Shown piece by piece: positions 42,618 to 50,911 of a stretch of 64,000 nucleotides of DNA. Position 1 is the stretch's first letter. Every line of letters starts with the position of its first letter. The position numbers were made by a program, and so were the translations under genes. The notes under the pieces were generated by a model that worked only from the letters and a program-made list of their open reading frames with translations, ran no database searches and was not told the origin of the DNA. Source of the DNA: CBDFGS01 sp965247255 (GTDB lineage Bacteria > Chloroflexota > Dehalococcoidia > Lucifugimonadales > CAUZJF01); the NCBI GenBank assembly GCA_965247255.1, contig CBDFGS010000011.1:124001-188000 (forward strand). Direction: 5' to 3'.

Positions 42618-43309
42618 TAGGGCCCTTCACGCTCCTCTAGCGCGGGCGCGGTCTTCTCCGAGGTGTTGTCCCCGCCGAAGGTGATGGCGCCGATCAGGAT
42701 TGCGATGCCGATTGTGATGGAAGAGTCGGCGACGTTGAAAACGGGCCACCAGCCGACGTCGATGAAGTCCACAACCGCGCCGTCGTCGATCCTGTCCAGC
42801 AGGTTCCCGAACGCCCCCCCGAGCTGCAGGCCGATGGCGAGCCTGAGTAGCCGGCTGGGTAGGGCCTGCGTCCGGTAGAAGTAGAAGAGGAAGCCGATGG
42901 CGAACACCGACGCGACGATGAGGGCGGTAGTCTGGTCAGGGAAGAGCCCAAATGCTGTGCCCGTATTGCTGCCGTGCACGATACGTACCAGGCCGCTCTC
43001 GGGCCACGACTCGTATGGACTCAGATTCCTTGTGACGAGGTATTTGCTGGTCTGGTCAAGCAGAAATACGCCGGCGACCACCGAGATGAGCAGCGGGTCA
43101 CGCAGCAGCCACTTCACCGAGCGCCCGAGCGGTCCGGCTTGGCCTTCCTCTCCCACGCTGGGCGCGTCTGAAGCCTCACGTTCCTCGCTCAGGTCGTCGG
43201 GCTGGGGGTGTTCATGTGTCCGCCTCTCCATCATCCTCATGACTGGGCCGTAAAGTATGGCATAAAGGAAGGCGAAAAAGGCGAGAAATACAAATACCTG
43301 TAATGCCAC
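42614..43309 (-). CDS. lspA: lipoprotein signal peptidase with N-terminal extension
   Basis: A 231-residue protein. The SPase II core starts near residue 68 (LLRDPLLISVVAGVFLLDQTSKYLV). It carries SNTGTAFGLF, GGAFGNLLDRI with the first catalytic Asp region, and FIDVGWWPVFNVADSSITIG with the second Asp. These active-site motifs are complete; four core membrane helices are expected. The first ~66 residues are extra: one more membrane helix (FVFLAFFAFLYAILYGPV) and an acidic hydrophilic linker (HPQPDDLSEEREASDAPSVG). Usual length is 150-170. The GTG start has no clear ribosome site, so an internal start giving a normal-sized enzyme is possible. It processes the many lipoproteins encoded in this window. 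Confidence 0.92.
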   Translation of the reverse strand: MALQVFVFLAFFAFLYAILYGPVMRMMERRTHEHPQPDDLSEEREASDAPSVGEEGQAGPLGRSVKWLLRDPLLISVVAGVFLLDQTSKYLVTRNLSPYESWPESGLVRIVHGSNTGTAFGLFPDQTTALIVASVFAIGFLFYFYRTQALPSRLLRLAIGLQLGGAFGNLLDRIDDGAVVDFIDVGWWPVFNVADSSITIGIAILIGAITFGGDNTSEKTAPALEEREGPY

Positions 43310-43527
43310 TATCTATGCTCTCGTGGACGGTACCGGGATGGTCGGTCGCGGGCCCCGAGTTGGTCTTCGCTTCCGATCAGGAATCTACGGATGCTCCATG
43401 AATAACCCACAGAATCCCCAGCGTCGCCTATGGCCCAACGTAACACGCCGCGGCTACAGCCGCAACCTGGAAGCGCGAGGCCATGGATGCCATGAGTAAC
43501 GCCGGGCATGGGGAAAGGAACCCGCGC

Positions 43528-43557
43528 TTGACATCTGGCGTAAGCGTAACGTATACT
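43528..43557 (+). promoter_or_regulatory. strong promoter of the ribbon-helix-helix gene
   Basis: TTGACA (43528-43533), 18 bases, TATACT (43552-43557). An imperfect AT-rich repeat (GTAAGCGTAACGTATACTTACATGTAAC) spans the -10 box and may be an operator. The rest of the 278-base gap has no gene. Confidence 0.7.
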
Positions 43558-43587
43558 TACATGTAACTCACACAGGAGACTGCAAAA

Positions 43588-44013
43588 GTGACCAATCCAG
43601 AGGATGGCGAGAAGACGAAGAAGAGGATAATCGAGGGGATAGAGATCATAGCCGACGAGACCAAAGAGGGATTTCGCACTGCGCTCCGGGCGTCCGGCAT
43701 CGAGTCGGTGGGCGAAAACATCAAGGAGACGCTGCAGGGCGCGCTATCAGCCAGGAGCAACGTAGTGATGGTGAGGCTGAACGAGGATAGTGTGGAGCGT
43801 CTCGACGAGCTGGTAGAGGCGGGAGTGGTCAACAGCAGATCGGAGTCCGCCGCATACCTGATCGGGGAAGGCATAAAGGCGCGAAGCGGGCTTTTCGACC
43901 GGATGGCCGAGAAGATCGGCCAGATCAGGCAGGCGAAGGAAGAGCTCCGCGACCTTCTGGACGAGACGCCCGAGGAGGTCCCGCCTAAGCCACGGCGTAA
44001 GAAGAAGTCGTAG
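43588..44013 (+). CDS. ribbon-helix-helix (CopG/MetJ-like) protein, 141 aa
   Basis: A charged cytoplasmic protein. Residues about 53-97 (ARSNVVMVRLNEDSVERLDELVEAGVVNSRSESAAYLIGEGIKAR) match a ribbon-helix-helix DNA-binding domain with an arginine/methionine beta-strand and two helices. The N-terminal ~50 residues are helical; the C-terminus is Lys/Arg-rich (PPKPRRKKKS) and could contact nucleic acid. The GTG start has AGGAG 11 bases upstream. A consensus promoter with a possible operator precedes it, consistent with autoregulation. There is no toxin partner downstream, so antitoxin status is not supported. Confidence 0.8.
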   Translation: MTNPEDGEKTKKRIIEGIEIIADETKEGFRTALRASGIESVGENIKETLQGALSARSNVVMVRLNEDSVERLDELVEAGVVNSRSESAAYLIGEGIKARSGLFDRMAEKIGQIRQAKEELRDLLDETPEEVPPKPRRKKKS

Positions 44014-44098
44014 GCTGTTCTGACAAATGGGTAGGCTGCCTACAAATTGTCTCGGCGAAACGTGGTCGGTCGATGGGCATTCGGGAGAAGTTTGAGTG

Positions 44099-44323
44099 AT
44101 GGTTAGAGCCGGAACCGTTTTGCTGCTGGTGGGGGCGGGTGGCCTTCTTGGATACGGGGTATACGCCCTCGTTCTCGTTATCTACACCGAGCCCGACGTA
44201 CCGCTGGTAGTGAAGATTGCCTCACCCATAGCTCTAATTGGTGTCGTCCTCCTGGTCGCCGCGGTAGCGAGGGAGCGGCTTCGGGTCCGCAAGAGCGAAC
44301 GCCTTCAGGAGGTCGAGAATTGA
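44099..44323 (+). CDS. small two-helix membrane protein, 74 aa
   Basis: Unrecognised family. Two membrane helices are at about 4-29 (GTVLLLVGAGGLLGYGVYALVLVIY) and 37-57 (VVKIASPIALIGVVLLVAAVA), followed by a basic cytoplasmic tail ERLRVRKSERLQEVEN. ATG 44099 (GTG 44096 also possible) has GGAGAAG about 10 bases upstream. Its stop overlaps the TTG start of the YbjQ gene, so the two are translationally coupled. Confidence 0.6.
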   Translation: MVRAGTVLLLVGAGGLLGYGVYALVLVIYTEPDVPLVVKIASPIALIGVVLLVAAVARERLRVRKSERLQEVEN

Positions 44324-44646
44324 TAATAGTAACGACGGACTCCGTGGAAGGAATGCCTACCCTCCAGGTACTGGGGCTCGTGAGGGGCAGCACAATACGT
44401 GCCCGCCACGTTGGCCGCGACATCATGGCCGGGCTGAGGAACCTGGTCGGCGGTGAGGTTCAGGAGTACACCACGCTCCTGGCCCAATCGCGAGAGGAGG
44501 CGTTGCAGCGGATGGAGGAACGCGCTGAGGAGCTCGGGGCCAACGCGATCGTGGGGATGCGCCTCATGACTTCCATGGTCATGGGCGGAGCCGCCGAGAT
44601 CCTCGCTTACGGGACGGCGGTTGTAGTGGAGGAACCGAAGGCGTGA
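44320..44646 (+). CDS. YbjQ/DUF74 family protein
   Basis: A 108-residue soluble protein of the YbjQ (UPF0145) family, which forms ring-shaped pentamers of unknown function. It is recognised by MIIVTTDSVEG at the start, VLGLVRGSTIRARHVGRDIMAGLRNLVGGEVQEYT and AEELGANAIVGMRLMTS, and ends AYGTAVVVEE. The TTG start overlaps the upstream stop by 4 bases and has AGGAGG 7 bases upstream. It is coupled to the small membrane protein. The CD-NTase-like gene starts 74 bases downstream, with a GGGCCGT/ACGGCCC hairpin (44679-44699) between them. Confidence 0.9.
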   Translation: MIIVTTDSVEGMPTLQVLGLVRGSTIRARHVGRDIMAGLRNLVGGEVQEYTTLLAQSREEALQRMEERAEELGANAIVGMRLMTSMVMGGAAEILAYGTAVVVEEPKA

Positions 44647-44720
44647 GGCCATGGGCAAATATCTTCGTCTGATTACGCGGGCCGTAAGAAGGACGGCCCA
44701 ACCTCGCGGGCGGTCCGAAC

Positions 44721-45572
44721 GTGCCCATCCCTGAATCCAAGCTCTCTCAGTGGAGCCACGCTCCCGCGGCAACGGCTTCAGTTCAGGCCCACGAGTCTAT
44801 CCGCGCTACGTTGACAAGCTACAAAGGCCTTGCCAAACATACGGTCTTCTTACAGGGCTCCTACAGGAACAACACCAACCTCCGTAAAGACAGCGATGTA
44901 GATGTCGTTCTGCAGCTTGACGCCGGAGTGCGGCCCAAGGTGGCAGCGCTCAGCCGATCGCAGCTGAAGAGTAGCGATGCCCACGTTATCGCGTACGAGA
45001 GCTGGCATGGATTCCGAATCGAGGTGCTGGGAGCCCTTAAAGCAGAATACGGAAAGAAGCCAATCACGTCCGGCCGGAAGTCACTCAAGGTGGTCCCAGG
45101 CAAGATCCACGCGGCAGCCGATGTCGTCGTAACCTTACGGTGCGGCAAAGGAGTTGCTTTATATCTGCCTCACGAAGGACGCTGGGTAGTAGGCTATCCG
45201 CAGCAGCACCATGAGCGAGGGCAAGAGAAAGAAAAGGCGACGGGTGGGAGGTATAAGAGAACGATCCGCATGTTCAAGGCTGCTCGAAATCAACTTCTCG
45301 CCAACGGGGCGATAGACGAGAAGACCGTCCCTTCATATTTCATAGAGTGTCTGCTCTACAACGTTCCCGATCACCTCTTCCGGGAGAGCATGCAACGGAC
45401 CTACTGCGATGTCTTAGACTGGCTGCGAGGGAGAGAGCTTCCTGGGATTAAGTGCCAGAATGGGGTCCAGACTGTGTTCGGCGATCAACCTGAGCAGTGG
45501 AGTATGGAAAGAGAAAGGGTTTTCGTCGCCGCCCTCAGCAGAATGTGGGACAAATGGCCCACGGTTGCCTAG
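44721..45572 (+). CDS. CD-NTase-like (cGAS/DncV superfamily) nucleotidyltransferase
   Basis: A 283-residue polymerase-beta-fold nucleotidyltransferase. The signature is GSYRNNTNLRKDSDVDVVLQL: GSY at 46-48, metal-binding Asp59 and Asp61. The third acidic residue is Asp134 in KIHAAADVVVTL. A C-terminal helical part (VPSYFIECLLYNVPDHLF, RTYCDVLDWL) resembles the OAS/CD-NTase core. These enzymes in CBASS defence make cyclic di- or trinucleotides or linear oligonucleotides that switch on a cell-killing effector. No CBASS effector, Cap2/Cap3 or HORMA/TRIP13 gene is adjacent. GTG start. It may belong with the upstream YbjQ and membrane-protein genes. Convergent with the next gene (12-base gap). Confidence 0.78.
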   Translation: MPIPESKLSQWSHAPAATASVQAHESIRATLTSYKGLAKHTVFLQGSYRNNTNLRKDSDVDVVLQLDAGVRPKVAALSRSQLKSSDAHVIAYESWHGFRIEVLGALKAEYGKKPITSGRKSLKVVPGKIHAAADVVVTLRCGKGVALYLPHEGRWVVGYPQQHHERGQEKEKATGGRYKRTIRMFKAARNQLLANGAIDEKTVPSYFIECLLYNVPDHLFRESMQRTYCDVLDWLRGRELPGIKCQNGVQTVFGDQPEQWSMERERVFVAALSRMWDKWPTVA

Positions 45573-45584
45573 TCGAGCACCCGG

Positions 45585-47153
45585 CTAGCGCGCCTGCCGC
45601 TGAAACTCGAAGCCATAGAGTCGCGCGCGCCGCAGAATAAACCGCACCCGTAGCCCGCCCGCGGGGCACGTCGCCACTCCCCGCCACGTCATCGTTGCCC
45701 GGTCCGCGTCGCGGGTAAGACCATCGCACTCGTCCCGGCCGAACCCCTGGGCCACCTTGCCATCATCGTCGACTAGCTCGGCCAGCACCTCCCCACCTTC
45801 GAGAACCGCCGCGTTGATGCTGAGCACCGACCCGTCTTGCGACACAGCAGCGGTAGTGGCCGTCCCTTCAAGGTTGCCACCCGTAGCAGTTGTGAGGGCC
45901 CAGAGCCGGCCCTTTTTCCACGTCGCGCGGCATAGCGCACCGTGGAACGGTAGCAGGCTGGACGCGCGGCTCAGCGTCTCGCCATGTAGCGGTCGGAGCG
46001 GCCGATGGGTCAGTCCTCGTTCAGCGGCGAGCTCCGCTTCCTCCGTGGAGAGCATGTCGCCGTGGATGCCCTGCAAAGCGCTGTAGTAGTAGTGAAGATC
46101 GTCGCCGTCGGCCACCATGTGGTGGCTCCCCCACATCATGCCGCCTCCGTAGTCGCCGAGAGGTGGCATCGCGACGCAAGGGCGCCTGTCCGGCCGCCAC
46201 CAGTACCGGCCGTCGCGGGAGGCCGCGAACTGCAGCTCCAGGCTCTGGCTCGCCGCGCGATACACGGTCACGACACCGACGTAACCCCCGGCCGCCGGCG
46301 TGACCGACATCTCCATGAACTGCGTGTCGCTGGGGTCGCGCCAGTCCGGCAGCAAGCACGGCTCGTGGGGGCTCCACTCAACCCCGTCCTCGCTGGTGCG
46401 CCGCACGAGTATGCGGCAACCCCCGGGGCCAAGCTCGTATGGAACGATGGCGCCGGGGAAGCTGGCGATCTGAGTCTTGTGGTAGGCGACGAAGCCCCCA
46501 TCGGGGTTGCGGTATATGAAGATGCCGTCGCTGGTGGACTTGGGCCTCAGGATGTCCGGGTCGTTGACGAGCACCGGGCCGGTATCGGGCCGCCAGCGCA
46601 GCCCGTCGGCGGAGTAGTAGCGGTACACGCCCCAATCGCGGGCCTCGTTGCCGTCCCGATAACGGAACCCCTTGACGACGTCCATGCCTGTCATGCCCTC
46701 GGGCTCTCCGGGGCGACGCAGCAGGAACATCTGGTAGCGCCGCGAGTCTGCGGCGTCGGGATCGACCAGGACGCTGGCATAGCTCGCGTTACCGCCGGAG
46801 TCGATGTCGAGGAGGACGTTGGTGTGCCGCTCGGAGCCGAGTTTTTGGACGTCGAGGTCGGGCCTGCGCCAATCGACGCCGTCCTCGCTCTCCAGGTAGG
46901 CGAGCCGGCGTGGCTGCTCTATCGCCGAATCCCCCTCCGGAGCGGCGGTCCCCCAGGCCTTCCAGAGGCCATCGATCGGGTCTCGCAATACCGTGCCGTG
47001 CAGGAAAGGGTGGGCGGCGTCCCACGGCTCAGCCGGCTCGACCAGGGGATTATTGGTGTCTGGCTGGCCTAGCTCTACGCGCCAGGCCACGTTGCGGCGC
47101 TCTGTGAAATCCGAGCCGATGAGGAATGGGATGTCGTGGTCGTCGTCAGCCAT
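45585..47153 (-). CDS. five-bladed beta-propeller glycosidase-like protein (GH43/GH32-like)
   Basis: A 522-residue protein without a signal peptide. Propeller-type blades are visible: GTVLRDPIDGLWKAWGTA, RLAYLESEDGVDWRRPDLDV, WGVYRYYSADGLRWRP, CRILVRRTSEDGVEWSPHEP, LQFAASRDGRYWWRPDRRPCVAMPPLGDYGGGMMWGSHHMV. The recurrent S-x-DG-x-x-W pattern is that of GH32/43/68 and GH130-type proteins. A C-terminal beta-sandwich-like part (about 395-522) follows, as in GH32. Catalytic acids are not confidently assigned and could be lost. The substrate is unknown. ATG 47153 has GGAG 11 bases upstream. Confidence 0.7.
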   Translation of the reverse strand: MADDDHDIPFLIGSDFTERRNVAWRVELGQPDTNNPLVEPAEPWDAAHPFLHGTVLRDPIDGLWKAWGTAAPEGDSAIEQPRRLAYLESEDGVDWRRPDLDVQKLGSERHTNVLLDIDSGGNASYASVLVDPDAADSRRYQMFLLRRPGEPEGMTGMDVVKGFRYRDGNEARDWGVYRYYSADGLRWRPDTGPVLVNDPDILRPKSTSDGIFIYRNPDGGFVAYHKTQIASFPGAIVPYELGPGGCRILVRRTSEDGVEWSPHEPCLLPDWRDPSDTQFMEMSVTPAAGGYVGVVTVYRAASQSLELQFAASRDGRYWWRPDRRPCVAMPPLGDYGGGMMWGSHHMVADGDDLHYYYSALQGIHGDMLSTEEAELAAERGLTHRPLRPLHGETLSRASSLLPFHGALCRATWKKGRLWALTTATGGNLEGTATTAAVSQDGSVLSINAAVLEGGEVLAELVDDDGKVAQGFGRDECDGLTRDADRATMTWRGVATCPAGGLRVRFILRRARLYGFEFQRQAR

Positions 47154-47254
47154 CGGTCTGGCTCCGTCCTTGGTTTTCCCGGCGGCAACGGGTGCTGGTG
47201 CTACAGTCTTCAGCGACTTCAGACCCGGTCAAACGTGAGGAAACGCGCAATGCT

Positions 47255-47290
47255 CCCCCCTTTGCAAAGGGGGGTCAGGGGGGATTTCCC
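47255..47290. repeat. dispersed hairpin repeat overlapping the ribH 3' end
   Basis: A perfect 20-base palindrome, CCCCCCTTTGCAAAGGGGGG (47255-47274), then TCAGGGGGGATTTCC. It has the same layout as the 6336-6370 unit. The ribH stop codon and its last few codons lie inside the repeat. Confidence 0.8.
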
Positions 47291-47829
47291 GCGTCGAGGC
47301 TGCGTAGCAGGTTGGCCATCTCGATGGCCGCGACCGCGGCGCTGTAGCCGCTATTGCCGTGTGAGCCCACGGAAGCTTCGCTTGTTGGGTCGGGCTTGCG
47401 GGCGGGCCGCGGCGCCTCGACGGACTCGCCGCTCTCGCCCCCCGACCGCGCCAGGGCCTGGTCCATCGTATCCGTGGTGAGCACGCCGAATATAACCGGG
47501 ACGCCTGACGAAAGGCCTGCCTCGGCGATTCCCCGTGAGGCTTGCCCGGCGACGTGGTCGTAGTGGTCGGTCTCGCCCCGGACCACCGCACCGAGGCATA
47601 CCACCGCGTCGTAGCGCCCGGACGTAGCCATCCTCTTGGCCACCAGGGGAATCTCAAATGAGCCGGGCACGGATGCCACGGTAACGTCGGCGTCATTGAC
47701 GCCGTGGGCTGACAGCGCAGCCTCCGCACCCTGAAGGAGGCGGGAGGTGATCGTTTCGTTGAATTTCGCTACGACAATTCCGACCTTGAGCCCGCGGCCG
47801 TCGAGACTGCCTTCCAGCCTTTGGCTCAA
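47275..47829 (-). CDS. ribH: 6,7-dimethyl-8-ribityllumazine synthase
   Basis: Condenses 5-amino-6-ribitylaminouracil with dihydroxybutanone phosphate, the penultimate riboflavin step. Features are VGIVVAKFNETITSRLLQGA, VPGSFEIPLVAKRMA, CLGAVVRGETDHYDHVA (His near the active site), GVPVIFGVLTTDTMDQAL, and AAVAAIEMANLLR. At 184 residues it is longer than the usual ~155. About 25 extra residues (GESGESVEAPRPARKPDPTS region) are inserted before the last helix. The terminal DAGNPP is encoded by an intergenic-type repeat. The TTG start overlaps the ribBA stop by 4 bases, so translation is coupled. Confidence 0.94.
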   Translation of the reverse strand: MSQRLEGSLDGRGLKVGIVVAKFNETITSRLLQGAEAALSAHGVNDADVTVASVPGSFEIPLVAKRMATSGRYDAVVCLGAVVRGETDHYDHVAGQASRGIAEAGLSSGVPVIFGVLTTDTMDQALARSGGESGESVEAPRPARKPDPTSEASVGSHGNSGYSAAVAAIEMANLLRSLDAGNPP

Positions 47830-49055
47830 GGCTCGGAGTTCCCGTCGGCGGGAGCTTCATCGAGGAGGTGGCCCATCCTGTCCCGCTTCGTCTGCAGGTA
47901 CCTGCTGTTCTCCTTGGTGGTGGCGGCGATTATCGGGACTCGCTCCACGATCTCGAGATGGCCGTACCCGTCCAGGCCGGCCAGTTTTCGTGGGTTGTTT
48001 GTAAGCACGCGCATCTTTCCGACGCCCAGGTCCTCGAGAATCTGTACGCCGACGCCGTAGTGCCGGATGTCGGGAGCGAACCCCAGGCGCACGTTGGCGT
48101 CGACCGTGTCGAGGCCGTCGTCCTGAAGGTGGTAGGCCTTCAGCTTGTTGTGGATCCCAATGCCTCGCCCCTCCTGACGCATGTACACGAACACGCCTTT
48201 GCCCTCACGGGCGATGGCTTCGAGCGCCAGGCCTACCTGCGGGCCGCACTCGCAGCGCTCCGAGCCGAACACGTCACCGGTGAGGCACTCGCTGTGCACA
48301 CGGACCAGCGTGGGTTTTTTGGGAGATATCTTTCCCATGACGAACGCCACGTGCTCGTCCTTGTCCACGGTGCTCCGGTACGAGATCGCTTCGAACTCGC
48401 CGAACGTCGTGGGTATCCTGGCCTCGGCCACTCGCTCGATGAGCTTCTCATGGACGCGCCGGTAGGCGATGATATCGGCGATCGTGACGATGCCTATCCC
48501 ATGCTTTTCCGAGAACTCCTCGAGATCGGGAATCCGGGCCATGGTGCCGTCCTCAGCCATGATCTCGCATAGCACGGCCGCCGGGTATAGTCCGGCCAGC
48601 CGGGCGAGATCGACGGTCGCCTCAGTGTGTCCGGCCCTCACCAGGACCCCGCCTTCAGCGTACCGCAGCGGAAAAACGTGCCCCGGACGTCCCAGGTCCT
48701 CCGATTTCGTCTTAGCGTCCACCAGGGCTTTGACAGTCTCGGTGCGGTCGTGGGCCGACGTGCCGGTAGTCGTTCCGTTCAGCGCGTCGACCGACACGGT
48801 GAACGAAGTGCTGTGTCTCGCCGTGTTGTCCTGGACCATTATCGGAAGCTGCAGCTCCCGGAGGCGCTGGGCCATCATCGGCACGCACACGATCCCGCGG
48901 GCGTGAGTTACCATGAAGTTGATGGCTTCGGGCGTCACCTTCTCGGCCGCGATGGCCAGGTCGCCCTCGTTCTCGCGGTCCTTGTCGTCGACGATGATGA
49001 CGAGCTTGCCATCCCGGATGTGCTCGATGCCCTGTTCTACTGTTATGTGTCCCAT
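47826..49055 (-). CDS. ribBA: bifunctional 3,4-dihydroxy-2-butanone-4-phosphate synthase / GTP cyclohydrolase II
   Basis: A 409-residue fusion. The DHBP synthase half (about 1-205) shows LVIIVDDKDRENEGDLAIAAE, THARGIVCVPM, HSTSFTVSVDALNGTTTGTSAHDR and HTEATVDLARLAG. The cyclohydrolase II half (206-409) has VRVHSECLTGDVFGSERCECGPQ, supplying the three zinc cysteines, and VYMRQEGRGIGIHNKLKAYHLQ, then the catalytic ILEDLGVGKMRVLTNNPRK. Both active sites appear complete. It provides both precursors of the pathway, from GTP and ribulose-5-phosphate. It lies between ribE (10-base gap) and ribH (4-base overlap). Confidence 0.97.
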   Translation of the reverse strand: MGHITVEQGIEHIRDGKLVIIVDDKDRENEGDLAIAAEKVTPEAINFMVTHARGIVCVPMMAQRLRELQLPIMVQDNTARHSTSFTVSVDALNGTTTGTSAHDRTETVKALVDAKTKSEDLGRPGHVFPLRYAEGGVLVRAGHTEATVDLARLAGLYPAAVLCEIMAEDGTMARIPDLEEFSEKHGIGIVTIADIIAYRRVHEKLIERVAEARIPTTFGEFEAISYRSTVDKDEHVAFVMGKISPKKPTLVRVHSECLTGDVFGSERCECGPQVGLALEAIAREGKGVFVYMRQEGRGIGIHNKLKAYHLQDDGLDTVDANVRLGFAPDIRHYGVGVQILEDLGVGKMRVLTNNPRKLAGLDGYGHLEIVERVPIIAATTKENSRYLQTKRDRMGHLLDEAPADGNSEP

Positions 49056-49065
49056 TTTCCCCGTG

Positions 49066-49650
49066 CTATCTCGGAGTTCCCTTGCTCAAACGCTCCACGT
49101 ACTTGGCGAGGATGTCCACCTCAAGGTTGACGAGTTCACCTACGCGGCGGGTGGCGAAAACTGTGTTGTCCCTCGTGTAGGGTATGACAGCCACCGCGAA
49201 GCCATCGTCGCCACAGTTTACAACCGTCAGGCTGGCCCCGTCCACGGCTATGAAACCCTTCTCTACCACGTACCGCATGACCGAGCTTGGCGCCGATATC
49301 GTTACGAGCAGCGATTCCCCGTCGCGTTCGATGGAATCGATCGAGCCGGTGGCGTCCACATGTCCTTGTACGATGTGGCCTTCCAGTCTGCCGGCGGCGG
49401 GCACCGGGCGCTCCAGGTTCACGGGACTCCCCTCGGCTAGCACACCGAGGTTTGTACGCCGCCTCGTCTCCGGGACCACGTCTGCCGAGAACTTACTATG
49501 TCCGCTTTCCTTCACCGTGAGGCAGGCCCCGTTGACGCAGACGCTGCTCCCCGCCACGAGTCCGCCCATGACGGTATTCGCCGCGACGGTCAGCTCCGTG
49601 CCCGTCGCCGACTCGACCGTGCCCACTTCCTCTATGATCCCGGTGAACAT
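49066..49650 (-). CDS. ribE: riboflavin synthase, alpha subunit
   Basis: A 194-residue enzyme dismutating two lumazines to riboflavin. Two lumazine-binding barrels are visible. The first has MFTGIIEEVGTVESATG, SVCVNGACLTV and FSADVVPETRRRTNLG. The second has GHIVQGHVDATGSIDSIE, VEKGFIAVDGASLTVVNCG and YTRDNTVFATRRVGELVNLEVDILAKYVERL. The start MFTGII is invariant. It is first gene of ribE-ribBA-ribH. I searched the 170-base region upstream for an FMN riboswitch and saw none. Confidence 0.96.
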   Translation of the reverse strand: MFTGIIEEVGTVESATGTELTVAANTVMGGLVAGSSVCVNGACLTVKESGHSKFSADVVPETRRRTNLGVLAEGSPVNLERPVPAAGRLEGHIVQGHVDATGSIDSIERDGESLLVTISAPSSVMRYVVEKGFIAVDGASLTVVNCGDDGFAVAVIPYTRDNTVFATRRVGELVNLEVDILAKYVERLSKGTPR

Positions 49651-49822
49651 CAGCTAATCGACTCCCGGGCGCTTCCCCCCGTCCGCATAGGAGGAGTCGT
49701 GGTGAGGTTTCCACTGCCTCTCCGCCACGGAGCTGGCTGGGTGAGGCCCCCGCCTCGTAAAGACCCCGCGTGAAGATGTTAACATTCATCGGCGCCGCGA
49801 CGCGGGCGGCGAGGAGGATGAG

Positions 49823-50869
49823 ATGCCAACGAAGACGGCGGAGGAGCTACGTGATCTGGCGAACAGGATCTTGCAAGCCGCCGGCGCCGATGAGGAAAAC
49901 GCCGATCGCGTTGCGGAGGCACTCGTGTCCTCCGATCTTGCAGGCGTGGACACACACGGGGTGTTCCAGCTACCGCGGTATGTGACGGAAATCGGCAAGG
50001 GTGAGCTAGTGCCGGCGGCGCACCCGAAGATCATCAAAGAGTCTCCCACCACCGCGATGGTCTCGGGCAACTGGACTTTCGGCCAGGTGGCCGCCGGATA
50101 CGCCATGCAAACGGCCATCCGCAAGGCGAAGGAGTCAAGTGTCGCCGTTGTCGGGATGGTCCAGGCGACCCACCTCGGCCGTCTAGGTGAGTATCCGGAG
50201 ATGGCAGCGGCGCAGGGGATGGTCTCGATCATGTGCGGGTCGGGGTACGCCGAGGGACAGCCGAGCGCGGTACCGTTCGGTGGGCGCGAAAAGGTCCTCC
50301 AGTCCAACCCCATCGCCATGGGCTTTCCCGCCGGCGACAAGCCACCTTTGATCATCGACATCGCAACCTCGATAGTCGCCAATAACAAGATCAACCTAGC
50401 GCGAGCGAAGAACGAGCCGCTGCCTCCGGGCTGGATTGTAGACAAGGACGGTAACCCGACGACGGACCCGCAGGCCCTCGAGGAGGGTGGGGGAGTGCTC
50501 CCGTTCGGCGGCCACAAGGGCTACGCGATGATGCTCGCCGTGGAGTTCCTGGGCCGGATTCTTACCGGCGCCAACGGATTCGCGGAAGGTGACCTGGGGG
50601 GCCCGGTCATGCGCGAGCAAGGGGTCACGATGGTGGTGCTCAAGGCCGACCTTTTCCAGCCACTCACCGGTTTCGCCCAACTCGCGGACGATAAGATATC
50701 GCAAATGAAGGCGGTGGCTCCAGCGCCGGGGTTCACCGAGGTCCTCGTCCCCGGCGACGTAGAGAACCAGGCGCGGGCGGCTCGCCGGCGACATGGGATA
50801 CCGCTGTCCGATGCGGTGTGGCGCTCTCTGACGGAACTGGCCGATTCGCTGGGCGTCAGCGTCGAGTAA
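49823..50869 (+). CDS. malate/L-lactate/ureidoglycolate dehydrogenase family oxidoreductase
   Basis: A 348-residue NAD(P)-dependent 2-hydroxyacid dehydrogenase of the Ldh2/ComC/YlbC family, a fold distinct from classical LDH. Features are SSDLAGVDTHGVFQLPRYV (catalytic His), ATHLGRLGEYPEMAAAQG, LQSNPIAMGFPAGDKPPLIIDIATSIVANNKINLARAKNEPLPPGWIVDKDG, then LPFGGHKGYAMMLAVEFLGRIL. The substrate may be malate, sulfolactate, ureidoglycolate or similar. ATG 49823 follows GAGGAGGATG. It is inserted as the only plus-strand gene between the riboflavin genes. Confidence 0.92.
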   Translation: MPTKTAEELRDLANRILQAAGADEENADRVAEALVSSDLAGVDTHGVFQLPRYVTEIGKGELVPAAHPKIIKESPTTAMVSGNWTFGQVAAGYAMQTAIRKAKESSVAVVGMVQATHLGRLGEYPEMAAAQGMVSIMCGSGYAEGQPSAVPFGGREKVLQSNPIAMGFPAGDKPPLIIDIATSIVANNKINLARAKNEPLPPGWIVDKDGNPTTDPQALEEGGGVLPFGGHKGYAMMLAVEFLGRILTGANGFAEGDLGGPVMREQGVTMVVLKADLFQPLTGFAQLADDKISQMKAVAPAPGFTEVLVPGDVENQARAARRRHGIPLSDAVWRSLTELADSLGVSVE

Positions 50870-50911
50870 CTATGTGAGCTACCAGGCAGTGAGGGGCTAG
50901 GGACCCAGGCC

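Noticed and set aside
43588..44323. Toxin-antitoxin pair (RHH protein plus small membrane protein)
   Set aside because: The genes are 85 bases apart, the downstream gene is coupled to YbjQ, and no toxin family is recognised.
49651..49822. FMN riboswitch upstream of ribE
   Set aside because: None of the conserved RFN blocks (such as GGGCGGGGTGAAATTCC or the GATG end) is present on either strand.
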